A DNA stretch of 64,000 bases from positions 162,368 to 226,367 of the forward strand of contig NW_014577330.1 in assembly GCF_000485595.1 (NCBI RefSeq), in the 5' to 3' direction. The position numbers were made by a program, and so were the translations under genes. Every line of letters starts with the position of its first letter. Positions within the stretch are counted from its first letter, which is position 1. The notes under the pieces were generated by a model. It worked only from the letters and a program-made list of their open reading frames with translations, had not been told where the DNA came from and made no database searches. The DNA is from Priapulus caudatus (Eukaryota; Priapulida; Priapulimorpha; Priapulimorphida; Priapulidae). This document shows positions 1-13,133 of this stretch, piece after piece.

Positions 1-114
1 GCCACTGTTCAACCGATGATCGAGTATAATCGATGATCGTGACATCACTAAGCGCTTGATTCGAGCCACTGTTCAACCGATGATCGAGTATAATCGATGA
101 TCGTGACATCACTA
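1..114. repeat. Tandem duplication, 50-bp unit at 64-bp spacing
   Basis: The first 50 bases recur identically at 65-114, separated by 14 bases. The unit is rich in GATCGA and ATGATCG words and is partly self-complementary. It lies at the window edge, so more copies may lie to the left. No coding capacity is apparent. Confidence 0.85.
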
Positions 115-2603
115 CCTGATACCCACTTTAAATTTTAGATTGAGGTTTAATATTCTTGCCACATATCATCTGTCTTTATAACTATTTAGATTTTTGAAAT
201 TAAAGAAATCGTGTTATTTTTCATCTGGCCAAAATCTACTTCTCAGTAGAAGCTTTAGCTTGTTCGTGTAAATTAGTATGCCATACAGCACCCATTTTTA
301 GCTGCAGGTTTAACACGGATTTTCTCACTAGGGGAGTATATGCACCAAGGTATGATAGTAATCTTCATAACTCAGTACATACATGTACTTGAATTTTGGA
401 TTATATTCAATAAAGATATAACAAAAATAAAAATAAAAAAGGTTTTCACCATATGATTGAATGGGATTACATGGATTTACATGGATTATCTCTACTGACT
501 TAGTTAAGTGGGGATGGACGATGAACCAGGGTGGAAAATGTACTGTTGCTTGTTAATTCCTTGAAATTTCTACAACTTGGTAACTGGTCTATGGTCCAGC
601 CGTGCACCTGTATGCAAGATTCCATTAAGGGATACCTGAAAGTGTCCACTGTGTAAAGCAGGGTGTTAGCCAGGGAAAAAAAAGGGAGTCTCACCATCTG
701 AGCAAAGCGAGGATGCTGCGGGCGCCAAGCGCTTAAGGGGGAGGGCCTTACCTTAAAGTAACTATTGCGAGAGTTTTCCAGTGTTTTCCCAACTTTCATG
801 ATACCTACAATTATTGCTTTAGTTACAGCAATTGTCTAGAGTAATGATAAAATGTCTTAGAACCTTCGTATTCACCAAATCATGCACGACTAAAATTCAG
901 ACTTTCTTGCGGTAGCGCGAGACATCTATCACGGTGCAGTAATGCATAGTCGCACCGCAGAAATCAGGTCAGAGTGTATAAACACTAGTAGTACTAATGC
1001 CGCGTAAAGTCTGTTAGTAGAGAAGCTTGTGGATTACCAGTCAGATAGTAACACAATGACAGAAAGTGCTCTGAATTATTGACATAAATACTCAATCATA
1101 TTTACCACACATAATTGCAGGCCTTTTTGTCTTAATTATGCACTTGGTTTGAAGGCGCCATTTGTGATTTTGTGAGTCAGGACACGATAAAATTCATTGC
1201 TGGTATGATGTGGTCAAATACATTTTAGTTTTTCTGATCAAAAATCTCGCAATAGTAAGTTTAAAATGGAGGAAATTTAGTCTGAAATGCCAAAAAGACA
1301 GGAATCTGATATGATTTTATATTCTTATAAGCACTGTTGTCAGTTATACAAGGTGTATAATATATAAAATTGAGCCGCCCTCATGCTGTCTCTATCAAAT
1401 TTCATCCATCTCATCCAAGAATAGGATCAGTCTAAAAGACGGGTAGACAGACCTCTGGCTAACACACTGCTGTAAAGGTGTACTTATGAGTGTTCGTCAA
1501 GTGTTGAACATGGATTTATCATACACATCAACCAAACACACGATTTTCTAATTTCCAACTTTTATGATGAAAAAGCACATCGCTACTCTTGGTTTTCCGG
1601 CAGTGAATCTGCTAGTCCTGGAAAAATGGAGAACCATTAATTGTGTCTTCAGTTTCTGTAAGTAAGTACTTAAAGTAGGCCTACTAACTTAGGCTATTAT
1701 GGATTGGTTTCAGAGTTTACATGCTACCAACCGGTCAACCCAACCATAACAAGACACAATAATACAATAATGAATGTGTGAAAAACCTGATCATCAGATT
1801 AGACCAGGTTTTAGTTTAGGACCCTAGTAGTAGTACATGAATCAGATTCTCATGACTCTAGCCCCTCATTATAGCATGGGTTTCTACAGATGTGTGCCCC
1901 ATCTGGAATGGACTGCAGAAACAGCTTCGTGTGCACAACCGTCCTTAGGAAAGGACGCCAACAGCACTTCAGCTTCAGTCAGCAAATGATTATGAGATAA
2001 CTTTACTTACAGTACACAGACAGAGTACAGTACAGTACAGTACTTGGCTTATCCACTCTCTCAGTCTCAGTCTCTTCACTGCCACTAGTCTAAACTCTAA
2101 TGTTATAAACTCACCTGAGAAACGGATCCTCTTCGAAATCTCTGAGCATTGAACCAAACATACTTCTAGAACAGAAGATACAAAATACAAGAAGATACTT
2201 CCGCGTAATCAAACTATATATAGGGATAGAACAGCAATTTATGGAACAACCTATAGATATCGAAGACTACAAGCAATAACTATTGCATTAGCAACAAAAC
2301 AATGCTAGATATTCCTTGGCAAATCACAGATCTTGTACGTAACCCTAATTATATTACAGAGTTATTGATTGGCTGAAGATATTGCGGCGTTGTTTTTTCC
2401 GCCATCTATCGGTAATCAGAATAACACAAACATACGATTTTCCGTAAATAATGGAGTATTTTTTGCTATTTTAAAATTAAAAAAACTACCGAAATATGTG
2501 GTTAAAACACGGAAGACGACAAAATTCAACAATGTTATGCCGATGTGAAAAACATTTTTTCTAATAGGTGGCGCCTGATGTTTAGATCGCGATCTTATTC
2601 AAT

Positions 2604-2687
2604 ATGGCTGAAGCTGTTGCTGTTGAACCTAATGTTTCCGGATTCTTTTGCCACAAATGCCTTTTAGAAATCAATGCGAAATTACCG
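2604..2687 (+). CDS. RNF126: RNF115/RNF126-like E3 ubiquitin ligase, exon 1 (start codon)
   Basis: This is the first coding exon of a RING-type E3 ubiquitin ligase. In vertebrates RNF115/BCA2 and RNF126 use an N-terminal zinc finger to bind ubiquitin or the BAG6 chaperone and a C-terminal RING to transfer ubiquitin in the cytosol. The 28 codons begin MAEAVAVEPN and contain FFCHKC, the first CxxC of the C4 zinc finger. The exon ends in LP at a GTAAAG donor in phase 0. The family breaks at the same place: human has RLP followed by DYICPRC, and the intact exon 2 at 30702 starts DYTCPRC. The start matches the family's MAEA start. A damaged inverted copy lies at 13134-13222. RNF115 versus RNF126 orthology cannot be decided here. 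Confidence 0.88.
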
Positions 2688-2830
2688 GTAAAGCACAAAT
2701 GTAAAACAATGTGTAACGTTTAACACATCCCTTATATGTGTTGTTATGCATTATACCACAGTACCGGGCAGTGAAACATTGTCGCTAGTGTGCTGTCAGT
2801 GTCAGTGTCGCTGAAAGGGTCGTTGTCGTA

Positions 2831-3978
2831 ACTCGCAGCTAGGGCCTGCATAGATGTAACCCAAACACAGGATAGGGTTACAACGCGAGCCTATTCTTTT
2901 CTTTGGAGGAACCCTTGAGTGAATCACTGAGGGCGGTTTCCTGGTGCGTTTTCAGAGACTAGAACTTCCAAACTGGGTTTATTCTAATTCTCAACACGAA
3001 CCTTTCTCCGCTATCCTGGAACTTACTATGTATCACAATACTCTGTATTAAACTAATATAACCTGTTACAAAAATTCGAAGTGACGAGCGGCGATACTTC
3101 GAGCGCCATTTCTGTTGACCTGTGACGTACAGATTCCCAATGCGCATAGCGTTTGGCTAACTTCGACTCCAAGATCGAATGTATCATTGGATGCCTGCTG
3201 TCAGTCGTGAGGTCACGACGAAGTTAGCCGAACGCTATGCGCATTGGAATCTGTATGTCACAGGTCAACAGAAATGGCGCTGGAAGTATCGCCGCTCGTC
3301 ACTTCGAATTTTTGTAACAGGTTATATTAGTTTAATACAGAGTATTGTGATACATAGTAAGTTCCAGGATAGCGGAGAAAGATTCGTGTTGAGAATAAAC
3401 CCAGTTTGGAAGTTCTAGTTTCTGAAAACGCACCAGCAAACCGCCCTGAGTGATTCACTCAGGGGTTCCTCCAAAGAAAAGAATAGGCTCGCGTTGTAAC
3501 CCTATCCTGTGTTTGGGTTACATTATTGTATCTAGGGCCTGCATACCTCCCAAAGTTATACTCGGTCGGGTTTTTAACACATTCTAACTCTAAAACTGTT
3601 ACATTAAAAATTCTGAAAATATTTACATAAACAGGCAAGACGGTTGTCATTTTGAATACAAATTTTTATTTCCTATCGTGGTTTATTTCAAAAGAACCAC
3701 CGAAAGTTGCTACCACGCCTGCTAGATCGCCCGTGCCATATTGTCTATATTTGACCAGCCAATTTGTGTTGCAATCGAGTCAAGGTAGCAACGTTCGGCT
3801 GATATAACTTTTGAAATAAACTACGATAGGAAATCAAACTTCGTATTCAAAATGACAACCGTCTTGCCTGTTTATGTAAATATTTTAAGAATTTTTAACG
3901 TAACAGTTTTAGAGTTAGAATGTGTTAAAAACCCGACCAAGTATAACTTTAGGAGGTATGCAGGCCCTAGCTGCGAGT
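2831..3978. mobile_element. Outer Mutator-like fold-back element, 9-bp target duplication
   Basis: Long terminal inverted repeats start ACTCGCAGCTAGGGCCTGCA and end in its complement. After removal of the inner element (2852-3533), the two ends stay complementary for roughly 180 bases. The element is flanked by an identical 9-bp direct repeat, GTTGTCGTA, at 2822-2830 and 3979-3987. Long inverted repeats with 9-bp duplications are the signature of Mutator-like elements. No transposase is present, so it is non-autonomous. It sits in RNF intron 1. Confidence 0.85.
2852..3533. mobile_element. Inner Mutator-like fold-back element nested in the outer terminal repeat
   Basis: The two halves, about 2852-3170 and 3185-3533, are near-perfect inverted complements with almost no loop. 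An 11-bp direct repeat, AGGGCCTGCAT, flanks the element at 2841-2851 and 3534-3544. This sequence occurs once in an uninterrupted outer terminal repeat, as the other end at 3950-3978 shows. The left end has lost about 8 bases relative to the right. Short open frames across it, such as 3179-3418, are by-products of the palindrome. Confidence 0.85.
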
Positions 3979-4074
3979 GTTGTCGTATCAGGTACTACAT
4001 TTATTATTAGCTCATACACAACTATATACAATATACAACATACTATATACAATTATTAGCTCATCTGACGTAGT

Positions 4075-4500
4075 CGATGAAAACGAGTTGGGATGTCGAT
4101 GCTGGGTGTCAAAGGGCAAAGGTCAAGAGGTGTAAAAGAAGGGGGAACATTCCCTCCTTAACTTAAGGTATAGGGAGGAAATGCAGAATTGCGGCACAAA
4201 TCTAAACGGCTCGACTAGGCTCGTGATACCGTGTATAGCATCATGGTAGGAAAAGCATCACTGTGCCGAAATTGAGGTCACAGGTCAATGGGGCAAAGGG
4301 GCAGATTTTAGACATTTTCTGAGGACATGGTCTGGACGGAGCGATTGAAAACTTTTTTGTTTCAGCAGTGAGCTACCATTTTTATGGCTTTATTGAAAGG
4401 ACCATTGAAATGTACTTTCCGCTGACATGCGAAGAATAAGTGTCGGATAACCTTTTGACCTCAAGAGGAGGGTTAAACATGGATTTGTTTTACTGTTAGA
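4075..4500. repeat. Dispersed repeat, copy 1
   Basis: This stretch shares blocks such as AACTTAAGGTATAGGGAGG and ACAAATCTAAACGGCTCGAC with 48340-48890 and 52360-52720, which carry them in the opposite orientation. It is also present in the inverted arm at 11190-11740. No protein-coding capacity is evident. It lies in RNF intron 1. Confidence 0.75.
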
Positions 4501-5270
4501 AGAATTTGACTGCCGGTTTGTCTAGTGGTAATCTATAATGCCTGGATGTATGAGGCACAATGTCACAATGAAATTTTCAAAAGCTAAATTTGTGTTGAAG
4601 AGGTTTATTCTCCTTAATCGTTAATTTCTATGGCATTCTGTACTGTCAGTTGTGTTACATGTAACGTATGCCAGCCTGCCAGTGGTACTGTGTAGTTTTT
4701 TGCGTGATTAATTAGTTACAGGTGGCAGCTCTCTATTCAGCCTGTAGGGCTTGCGTAGGTAAATGGATGAGTGCTTACCTATTCTGTCTTGCAATAGTTT
4801 GGTGTGCTCTACGTAGGAGTGGGAGTTCCATCTTTAATCTGAAGACACTTGAAACGTAGCGCGCATCTCGTGGCAACTTTCATTAACGATCCCAACGAAC
4901 ATTCCTTTGAGAAGGTTCCGCGATACCATCCCTGTGCCTTCACTGTTTCGGCGTGTATGTGAACCAATTTGGGACTAACAGGTTTACTAGAATCCGAGCC
5001 ACTCCAAGCACAGAGTCACCGCAGAGACGTTAGCATGAGCGCTTGCGGCTCCGCGGCACTTCGTTTCTTTTGTTGCTGTATTCCAATTGGATTATTTTAT
5101 CAGTCTTATTCTTTACTTGTCATAATTCTCTAGTTGGGTTATTATTGTCTTGTTTTGCTTTACTCAGAGTTTTTTTTAAAACGTTGCTTAATAATACTAG
5201 TTGCGTTTGATTTCCTTGCTATCCGGGCCACTTCTTGCTCTGTGACTTTAGTAAGCATTGAAGATATTTT

Positions 5271-5896
<626 letters not shown>

Positions 5897-6812
5897 CTTT
5901 GTGCATTTTGTATATTTCCTTGTTGAGGCCTACCTGTTTCTGTCCCATATCTTTGCTAATTTGCTGTTATCAGTTCTTTTTTCCAGTATTGTTTAGACCT
6001 TTTTGGCGTCCTATATTAAATTGTCTCTTTGGGGTTTTGTAGTCTCGATCTTATTTGGAAATTATATTTATTTTATTATGTTGTGATCGCTGTATTTCAC
6101 TGATTGTTTTCCTTCCCCATCTTCATACCTGCACAGCCCCAGCACCCTATTTCATCATTGTAAATTTTTGTGTACTTTTTGATTCCAATTCCCATCAATG
6201 ATCACATAATCAATTTATAGATTTTTTGTCTCACACGACGTGTCCTGGAACCCTTGTCCACTTCGCGCTCAGCATTTTTGGCTTGCGTTCGTTCAGACAT
6301 GATTAATTTTTTCTTTTTGACCGATAGTTAATAATTTTAATCGCTCCATAAATTGATGTTGTCTTTCTTTATTCCCTGGAATTGTATTAAAATCGACCTA
6401 TTAAGAATCACAGCATACACATTTTGGTCTTGTTTTGGTCGGCTTTATTACTTCTCAACAGCGTCAAACATTTTAGCTGATTTCTTCTTGTGGTGTTGCT
6501 GGACTGGTTCATAGTGTCCATAGATTATTCCTAGTCTAAGTTTAATTTTCTGTGTTTCATCTATTGGCATGAATGATTATACACAAGCATAGACTGCAGC
6601 AGGCGAGTCGCAGCTATTGAAGCTGAAATTTGATTTAACATTCAGTCCTGTCTACTGACTACTTGATGGGGCATATTAATGGGGGTTTGAACTAAAGATT
6701 TTATGTATGGAGATCGTATGCTACAGTGAAAACATCAGTACGTCATGGCAATTGTTCATCGAATTTATCTTAGGCACGCTGTGTCAAAATAGTTTGTGAA
6801 TTTGCACTACAG

Positions 6813-6894
6813 GATACACGTGTCCTAGGCTGGAATGCGGATTTTAGAGAAGCTTGAACGACTTGAGCAGAATAATGGCTACGAGATATACGAG
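6813..6894 (+). pseudogene. RNF126-like exon 2, frameshifted copy
   Basis: This matches the intact exon at 30702-30784 but is one base shorter overall, with several small insertions and deletions that break the zinc-finger frame. The CAG acceptor and GTATGA donor are kept. Because the differences are all indels in a poorly resolved duplicate, sequencing error is more likely than true gene decay. Confidence 0.8.
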
Positions 6895-7044
6895 GTATGA
6901 ACTGCCATCGATTGTCTAAATCATAACTAACGGCTTTCTGAATAGTTTGTGCATGCATAAGCACATGTTAAATATATAGAGGATTATTGCTGGGGCTTTT
7001 AGTACTACTGAATCTAGACTAAATGAACTGATTATTGTTTGCAT

Positions 7045-7096
7045 GTGATCGTGACGAGGATGAATCCATTCCGCTACGAGGTCCTCCCTTTTCTAG
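7045..7096 (+). pseudogene. Probable RNF126-like exon 3, error-bearing copy
   Basis: This is the counterpart of 30931-30981. A GTGACGAGGATGA core is shared and a GTAACG donor follows, but the acceptor reads GCATG rather than GCAG and the frame contains extra bases. It encodes an acidic stretch (DEDD-like) linking the zinc finger to the middle of the protein. Exon status rests on copy conservation and splice-like edges only. Confidence 0.45.
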
Positions 7097-8394
7097 GTAA
7101 CGCCAGGGGTATGTGTGAAATGTAATCGCATTTCTTGACTAGAATGCATGACATGTACAAGGTATATTGACGAAGCCATACGTTATTATTACAAATAATT
7201 TATATAGGTGGCTGCGCACTGGCTTATCAATACAGTACAAAGTGATGACTATGCCTCTATATCTATCTATCTACTGACGATATCCATACGTATAGGATAT
7301 ACGTATACGTAAGCATATGTATTTGTAGGCTTGTAAAATTTATTAGCACGCAATAAGAACAAAAATATCCCTGACATAATTATAATGAAAGTCCGATCGA
7401 AGTTGACTCCATCATATTTGTTATACGGTCACACGCAGTAAGGGCCGGGTACAGCGTTAAGCGCTCATGCCTATAGGAAGTCCGCGAGTGTGACGGTCAC
7501 GTTGGGTAAGACAACGTACGGGTGGTTCTACACAACGCACTGCTCCATAGTGTAGCCATAGCGTGAAAATGTTGTGGCGTACCGTAACACGAGATGTTGT
7601 GCGCTGCAGACAGCGGTAAAAGCATCGGTAGCAAGTCGATCTCAATATTTAATGAATTAAAAACAAAATTGAAGGAAAAAAAAATGTTGTTAAATTTTTT
7701 TTCCCCGTTGCTTTTCACTTCCATCGCTTTGAAATCTATAAACAGCTGCAATATTACTCCAGATGATGGTTACAATCGGGTACAAAACACCGACACGCGA
7801 GTTAAGTTACAGAGGCATATTGATTGTGTTAGAACCCGCAGGCATCGTTGTCTCATGCCACCGTGAACGTCATCACTTCGGTAGCTCTATAAAGGATTCC
7901 GCGGTGACTCGCAACCTTCAATAAAAGAAATATCGCTCCCGTACGGCGAGTGTCTCGTGCCTGCGCGACCGCTCGCATGTCGCACCAAGACCCAGCATGC
8001 TGCGTTGGCAGCTGCTTCGACATGTTTTTTTTATTAGATATTATTTATATGTGGTTAACCAATCATAATATGCATAGATTACTGTGACAATTAATGTGGC
8101 ACGAATTTGAATTTTTGCGATTGATTCTCATGCCATCGGGAGCCTTGGTGACATCAAATTTAGAAGTTCCTGTTATCACAAGTTTTCTCGAGGCTGCGAT
8201 GCGTTCTGTCAACACTGTTTCTCGTAACCGTTAACATTGTCGTTAAAGCTGCTCGTTAGATCTTAGGCATTAACATTCGCATTACTTCATGTGTTTCTGA
8301 CAACGGCCCCTGATCTCACGGTCCCCGATATTCATAATATACATAAGCTTATTGTTAACATGCACGCCCACGGATTGCTCTTAGCATTGACATT

Positions 8395-9065
8395 CGCAAT
8401 TAAAGGAATAATATGTCATTGATTATGGGCAATGTTGATGAATGCTAGAGTAACCTGGCACCTTGTGTAGGCATTACGCTTATACGCAAACGCGTATTAG
8501 TATTGTCAATATGCACTGCGGTTTACTAAGAACATGTCTACAATTGAATCCACAGTCCGCAAATCAGGTTGTTTCAGTTTTCAAACGCTGCCGCGAGCGG
8601 GTGTGATAGCAGATTTTATAGTGCCCGGACATTTTCGGCACGCATGCTGCCGTACGCAAGTGCCATCAGTGATTTCGTAAACATGGACGGCTGCGGGTGA
8701 TAAGGAACTTTTTGTCAGGGCTGTCCATGTGCTCCATGATTAGTACATGTTTTTACTCTATTTTCTGTTTAGTCGTGGTCGTGGTTACACCGCTGACGGC
8801 CTCATCTGCTCCAAAACTATACGGGCCGCACAAATGTTTTACGTCATCGCTTGACTCCGGATGAGCATTTAACGTGCAGCGTAAATGATAGCGTTGATAC
8901 ATATCAACAACCGATTTCAAGTCTTGTTTGTAATGTAAGCCAGCAGTGATATTGACAACCTAATTATGCGTTTGGCTATAAGGTAATGTACTTATTAACT
9001 ACACAAGGTGCCAGTTACTCTAGCATTCGTCAACATTGCATAATCAATGGACCTATTATTCCTTT
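8395..9065. mobile_element. Fold-back element with about 120-bp terminal inverted repeats
   Basis: 8395-8520 is the inverted complement of 8935-9065; the shared core includes CACAAGGTGCCAGTTACTCT. The element also occurs in the second copy of segment B at about 31740-32520. A stretch at 8285-8320 (TGTGTTTCTGACAACGGCCCC) is repeated directly at 9074-9095, next to the right end, which suggests a duplicated target or a composite element. No coding capacity is visible. Confidence 0.7.
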
Positions 9066-9111
9066 AACTTCACTGTGTTTCTGACGACGGCCCCCGGATC
9101 GCTCGTTGCAG

Positions 9112-9329
9112 CTGTTTGACACGTTCTTCGACCTGAGTGACAACGCGAGTCGCGACGACAACGACGACAACGACGAGCTGGCGGCGGTTGCGGCGGCGCA
9201 CGTGCGCGACGGACCGTCACAGAACACGCGGTCACGGACGCGGCGAGAGCTCGGCACTGCCGCCGCCGGCCAGCGGCGACGGAGGAACACGCCCGGCGGG
9301 AGAGCGGACGCGACGACGCCGCTAGAAAT
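9112..9329 (+). CDS. RNF126: RNF126-like E3 ligase, exon 4 (low-complexity linker)
   Basis: The exon has 72 codons plus two bases, starting LFDTFFDLSDNA after a TTGCAG acceptor and ending TPLEM at a GTGAGT donor. The product is acidic (DDNDDNDE), then alanine- and arginine-rich, like the disordered linker between zinc finger and RING in this family. Its last two bases join exon 5 in phase to give PLEMLLHQIL, corresponding to human PTLEGIIQQLV. The acceptor has a weak pyrimidine tract and lies 45 bases from the edge of a fold-back element. The phase into it from exon 3 could not be confirmed. Confidence 0.75.
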
Positions 9330-9963
9330 GTGAGTTGCGAGGGCATGAATAATGCTAAGGTTAATGTCGAATAATCAGGGTTTTCGCCGTGAGTTTCGGA
9401 AGGCGCGTTGGGGCGATTGCGCAATTCATTGTCATTTGCGAATTGGAGTCATTTACGAGTGTCGTACGCGGTCCCAATACACAGGTCAACTTGATCAGTT
9501 CGGAGACGTATATTTGAAACTGTAAGAACATGGCATGACTGTATTAAGATTGTCAAAAGTAAACAACTAGAAATTGAGACATGTCATTTAGGCATTTAAG
9601 GCATGTCGAATAAGCAGTTAAAGCATGTCAGAGGATGTATGGGATATCCCAATTTAGCTTCAGCTTTGAAAGCATGTGAGAACTGACATGCATTGCAGGC
9701 CTGGGCGGAACCATGGCAATAATAGTAAGAATAAGAACTTGTAATTACTTGGTGTCTGGCATCTAGGTTCTATCGTCTACAAATAATTCGGCACATAATT
9801 TCTCAAATTTATATGTAGAGCCCGGCTGACAGTTTATAGGGCACGAGATATGTGAGCGGAAATTTAGGATGACAATAGTAAAACATTGTACTCGATGCCC
9901 CTGAAATGAACTAATGCAACTTTTAGAGTGTGATGAAACCGTTTGATTTTTCCACACGCACAG

Positions 9964-10108
9964 GTTGCTTCATCAAATTCTGGGCGGGTTGACAGGAACT
10001 GCGGTGTTCACGTCTGGCAGTGGCGGGATGCCGTTGTTTCTAAACCTTCACGGTGAGCCGGGTGACTACGCGTGGGGCCACGGAGGACTCGATTCCATCA
10101 TCACGAGG
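9964..10108 (+). CDS. RNF126: RNF126-like E3 ligase, exon 5 (conserved middle)
   Basis: The 48 codons follow an ACGCACAG acceptor and end at AGG before GTGAGC. They contain LLHQILGGLTGTAVF and GDYAWGHGGLDSIITR, matching the family's [20 protein letters not shown] block upstream of the RING. The exon leaves in phase 0, and exon 6 at 36954 opens with LLNQLDGAGPPP, the expected continuation. That exon is 27 kb away because of the intervening duplicated segments. Confidence 0.92.
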
Positions 10109-10228
10109 GTGAGCATAGCAGAAATTAATTATTAATTAAAATTTATTCATATTATTTATATAATATTTATTTATTTTTTAATTATTGATTAAATTAATTA
10201 ATTATTAGCTCCGTGTACCATTCAGACA

Positions 10229-10388
10229 GTCGTGTTTTTAGCTCACCTTGACATCGTCAAGCTGAGCTATTGCCATGGGTCGTCGTTCGTCCGTCCGTCC
10301 GTCAACATTTGGCTAGGTCAACGATAACTCAGGAACCGTTTGACCCACATGTTTGAAATTGGGTATAGTTGTTACTGCTATGCTCATG
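10229..10388 (+). repeat. Dispersed AGCTCACCTTGACATCGTCA repeat, copy 1
   Basis: The core is a short hairpin, GACATCGTC, inside AGCTCACC...GAGCTATTGCCATGGG, followed by a CGTC/CGTCCGTC run and a unique-looking tail. It matches 37386-37547 closely and 28133-28215 inverted. Similar AGCTCACC hairpin repeats are common in marine invertebrate genomes. The copy ends at the junction where the inverted arm begins. Confidence 0.8.
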
Positions 10389-11821
10389 TCAATATTAAGC
10401 AACGTTAAAAGAAAACATCTGAGTAAAGCAAAAGAACAAGAAATAATAACCGAATAGAGGCAATAGTGACAAGTGAAAGCTATACAACTGATAAATAAGG
10501 TTCCAAGAGGGAATACATGCAACAAAAGCACACGAACAAGTGCGCGGAGCGACAGCGCCTCAGCTCTAACAGTCTACTGCGGTGACTCTTGGTGGAGGGT
10601 GGGATTCTAGTAAAACCCTGTTAGTCCCAAATGTGTTCACATACCACGCCGAAACAGTGGTAAAGCACAGGCATGGTATCGGGAACCTTCTCAAAGAATG
10701 TGTCGTTGGATCCGTTATGAAAAGTGCACAACGAGATGGAGCGCATACGTTCCAAGTGTCCTTCAGATTAAAGATGCGAAGCTTCCCATCCTACTCAGTA
10801 GCAACAACTAATTTGCAAGATCAGAAGTAGCTAAGCAGCGCATCCATCTTACCTACGCAAGCCTACAGGACTGATGAATAAGAAGCTGCAGCCTACGTAA
10901 CCCTTAATTCAATGCCAGGCAAAACTACACAGTACCACTGCAGTGGCATACGTTACGATGTAACACACTACAGTACGAGAATACCAAAGGAAAACGCATA
11001 AGCAGAATTGATACGATTTAAGGACGAATAAACCTCCTTCAAAGCCCAAAGTTAGACTTTTGAACATTTCATTGTGACATTGTAGCCCTCATAGCATGCC
11101 AGGCATAGTATAGCATTCGCAACTTCCCACTAGCAAACCCGCGCAGTCAAACTTCTTCGTAACAGTAAACAAAATCCATCTTAAAACCCCCCATCACTCA
11201 TGAGGGTCACAAAGGTTAATTCCACACTTATCTTCGATGTCACCGGAAAAAGTACATCAAATGGGTCCTTTCAATTAAAGCCTAAAAATGTAGGTCCACG
11301 CTGAACCACCAAAAAAGTTTTTTCAAATCTAGCCTACCGCATCAAGACGACCACTGTACTCACAGAAAAACTGCCCATCTAAAATCTGACCCCTTTGCCC
11401 ATCTGACCGAATCTGCTGCCCTCCCAATTTCGCGGCACAGCTGGATGCCTTTCCTACCATCATTGTAAAATGTCTATAGCCTGATCCAACTACTCACTGA
11501 GCGCTACGATGGATCGACTGCCGTTTAGCATATTCTGCGACCAAGTTCATGAACAGTTTTCACTCCCTATTAACTACAAATTAAAGTTAGAGCGGAACGC
11601 TTCCCAATACCTCATCTTTTAGCACCTCTTGCCATTCTTGCCACTTGACACCGTCAGAACCATGTTATAAAGGTCAAAACCAGCATCTGAGACAACCCAA
11701 TCTCCTCGTATCTATCATCAGACCAACGTCAGATGAGCTCATCAATTTACTACTAGTATGTTGTATTATTGTATACTAGTTGTCTATGAGCTATATAATA
11801 AATTAAGACCTGATACACAAA

Positions 11822-12960
11822 CACCGCAGCCTAGGGCCTGCATACTCACTAAAGTTATACTTAGGTCGAGTTTTAACACATTCTATCCTATCACACCATT
11901 CCTATCGTAGTTTATTTCAAAAGTTATATTCAGCCGAACGTTCTACTTGACTCGATTGCAAACACAAATTTGGCGGTCAAATATAGACCAATCTGTGCAC
12001 GCGACGATCTAGCAGGCCGTGGTAGCAACTTTCGTGTTCTCTTTGAAATAAACCCACGATAGGAAATACAAAATTATGTATTCACCAATGACAACCGTCT
12101 TGCCGTTTTATGTAAATATTTTCAGCAATTTTAATTAACAGTTTTAGAGTTAGAATCTGTTAAAAACCCGACGAGTATAACTTGGGAGGTATGCAGGCCT
12201 AGATACAATAATGTACCCAAACAACAAGGATAGGGTTACCACGCGAGCCTACTCTTTTTCTTTGGAGGAACGCGCCTGATGAATCACTCAGGCGCGTTTT
12301 GCTGGTGCGTTTTCAGAAACTAGAACTTCCACACTGGGTTTTATTCTCCAACATTCGCGCCTCCGACTTCTCCGCCTATCCTGGAACGACTTCACCATGC
12401 TATCACAAATACTCTGTATTACCCTAATATATCACCTGTTACACAAAATTCAAAGTGACGACGCGTCGATACTTCCAGCGCCATTTCTGTTGACCTGTCA
12501 CTACAATTCCAATGCGCTATCACGTTCGACTAACTTCGTCTCGTGACCTCAACACTGACAGCAGGCATCCAATGATACATTCCCGATCTCGAGTCGACAG
12601 TTACGCAAACGCTATGCCCGCATGGGAACTGTACGTCACAGTCAAAGAAATGGCGCTCGAAGTATCGCCCCGCTCGCTCACTTCGAATTTTTGTAACAGG
12701 TTATATTAGTAATACAGAGTATTTGATACATATAAGTTCAGATAGCAGGAGAAAAAAAAGGTCTGTTAGAGAATTCAGAATAACGCCAGTTTGGAAGTTC
12801 TTACGTCTCTGAAAACGCACCAGGAAACCGCCTCTCCAGCCTGATCTCCACGTAAGGGTTCCTCCAAAGAAAAGAAATAGGCTCGCGCGTTCTGTCAACC
12901 CTATTCCCTGTGTTTTGGGTTCCCACATCTACGCTCAGGCCCTAGCTGCGAGTTACCGCA
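11822..12960 (-). mobile_element. Inverted, damaged copy of the nested Mutator-like pair
   Basis: It has the same arrangement as 2831-3978 in reverse complement, including AGGGCCTGCATA at the left and CAGGCCCTAGCTGCGAGT at the right. Extra and missing bases occur throughout. It adds no independent insertion because it belongs to the inverted arm. Confidence 0.75.
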
Positions 12961-13133
12961 CAACGACCCTTTCACGTACACTGACACTGACAGCACACTA
13001 GCTCGCACACCTTCCTCACTCTCCCATGTCTCCACTCGCTCCGGTACTGTGGTAATACAATCAACAAACACATATACGAGATGCTGGTATAACTCTCACA
13101 TCCATTGCTTTTAATCCATTTGTGCGTATACCG

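Larger units (their letters stand above)
1..5205 (+). repeat. Forward arm A of a large inverted duplication
   Basis: This arm carries RNF exon 1 and its flanks. Its reverse complement can be followed from 10389 to about 16365. For example, 5040-5200 matches 10390-10560 inverted, 4810-5030 matches 10582-10800, and 518-560 matches 16320-16365. The inverted copy has many single-base gains and losses, while this arm keeps an open exon 1 and clean transposon ends, so it is the more reliable copy. 115-2400 holds no recognisable gene. Confidence 0.85.

Noticed and set aside
3179-3418. 79-codon frame mirrored by a 62-codon minus-strand frame
   Set aside because: Both arise from the two arms of the inner fold-back element and encode the same string.
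9056-9424. Minus-strand R/S/A-rich frames opposite exon 4
   Set aside because: They are shadows of the GC-rich coding exon on the plus strand.
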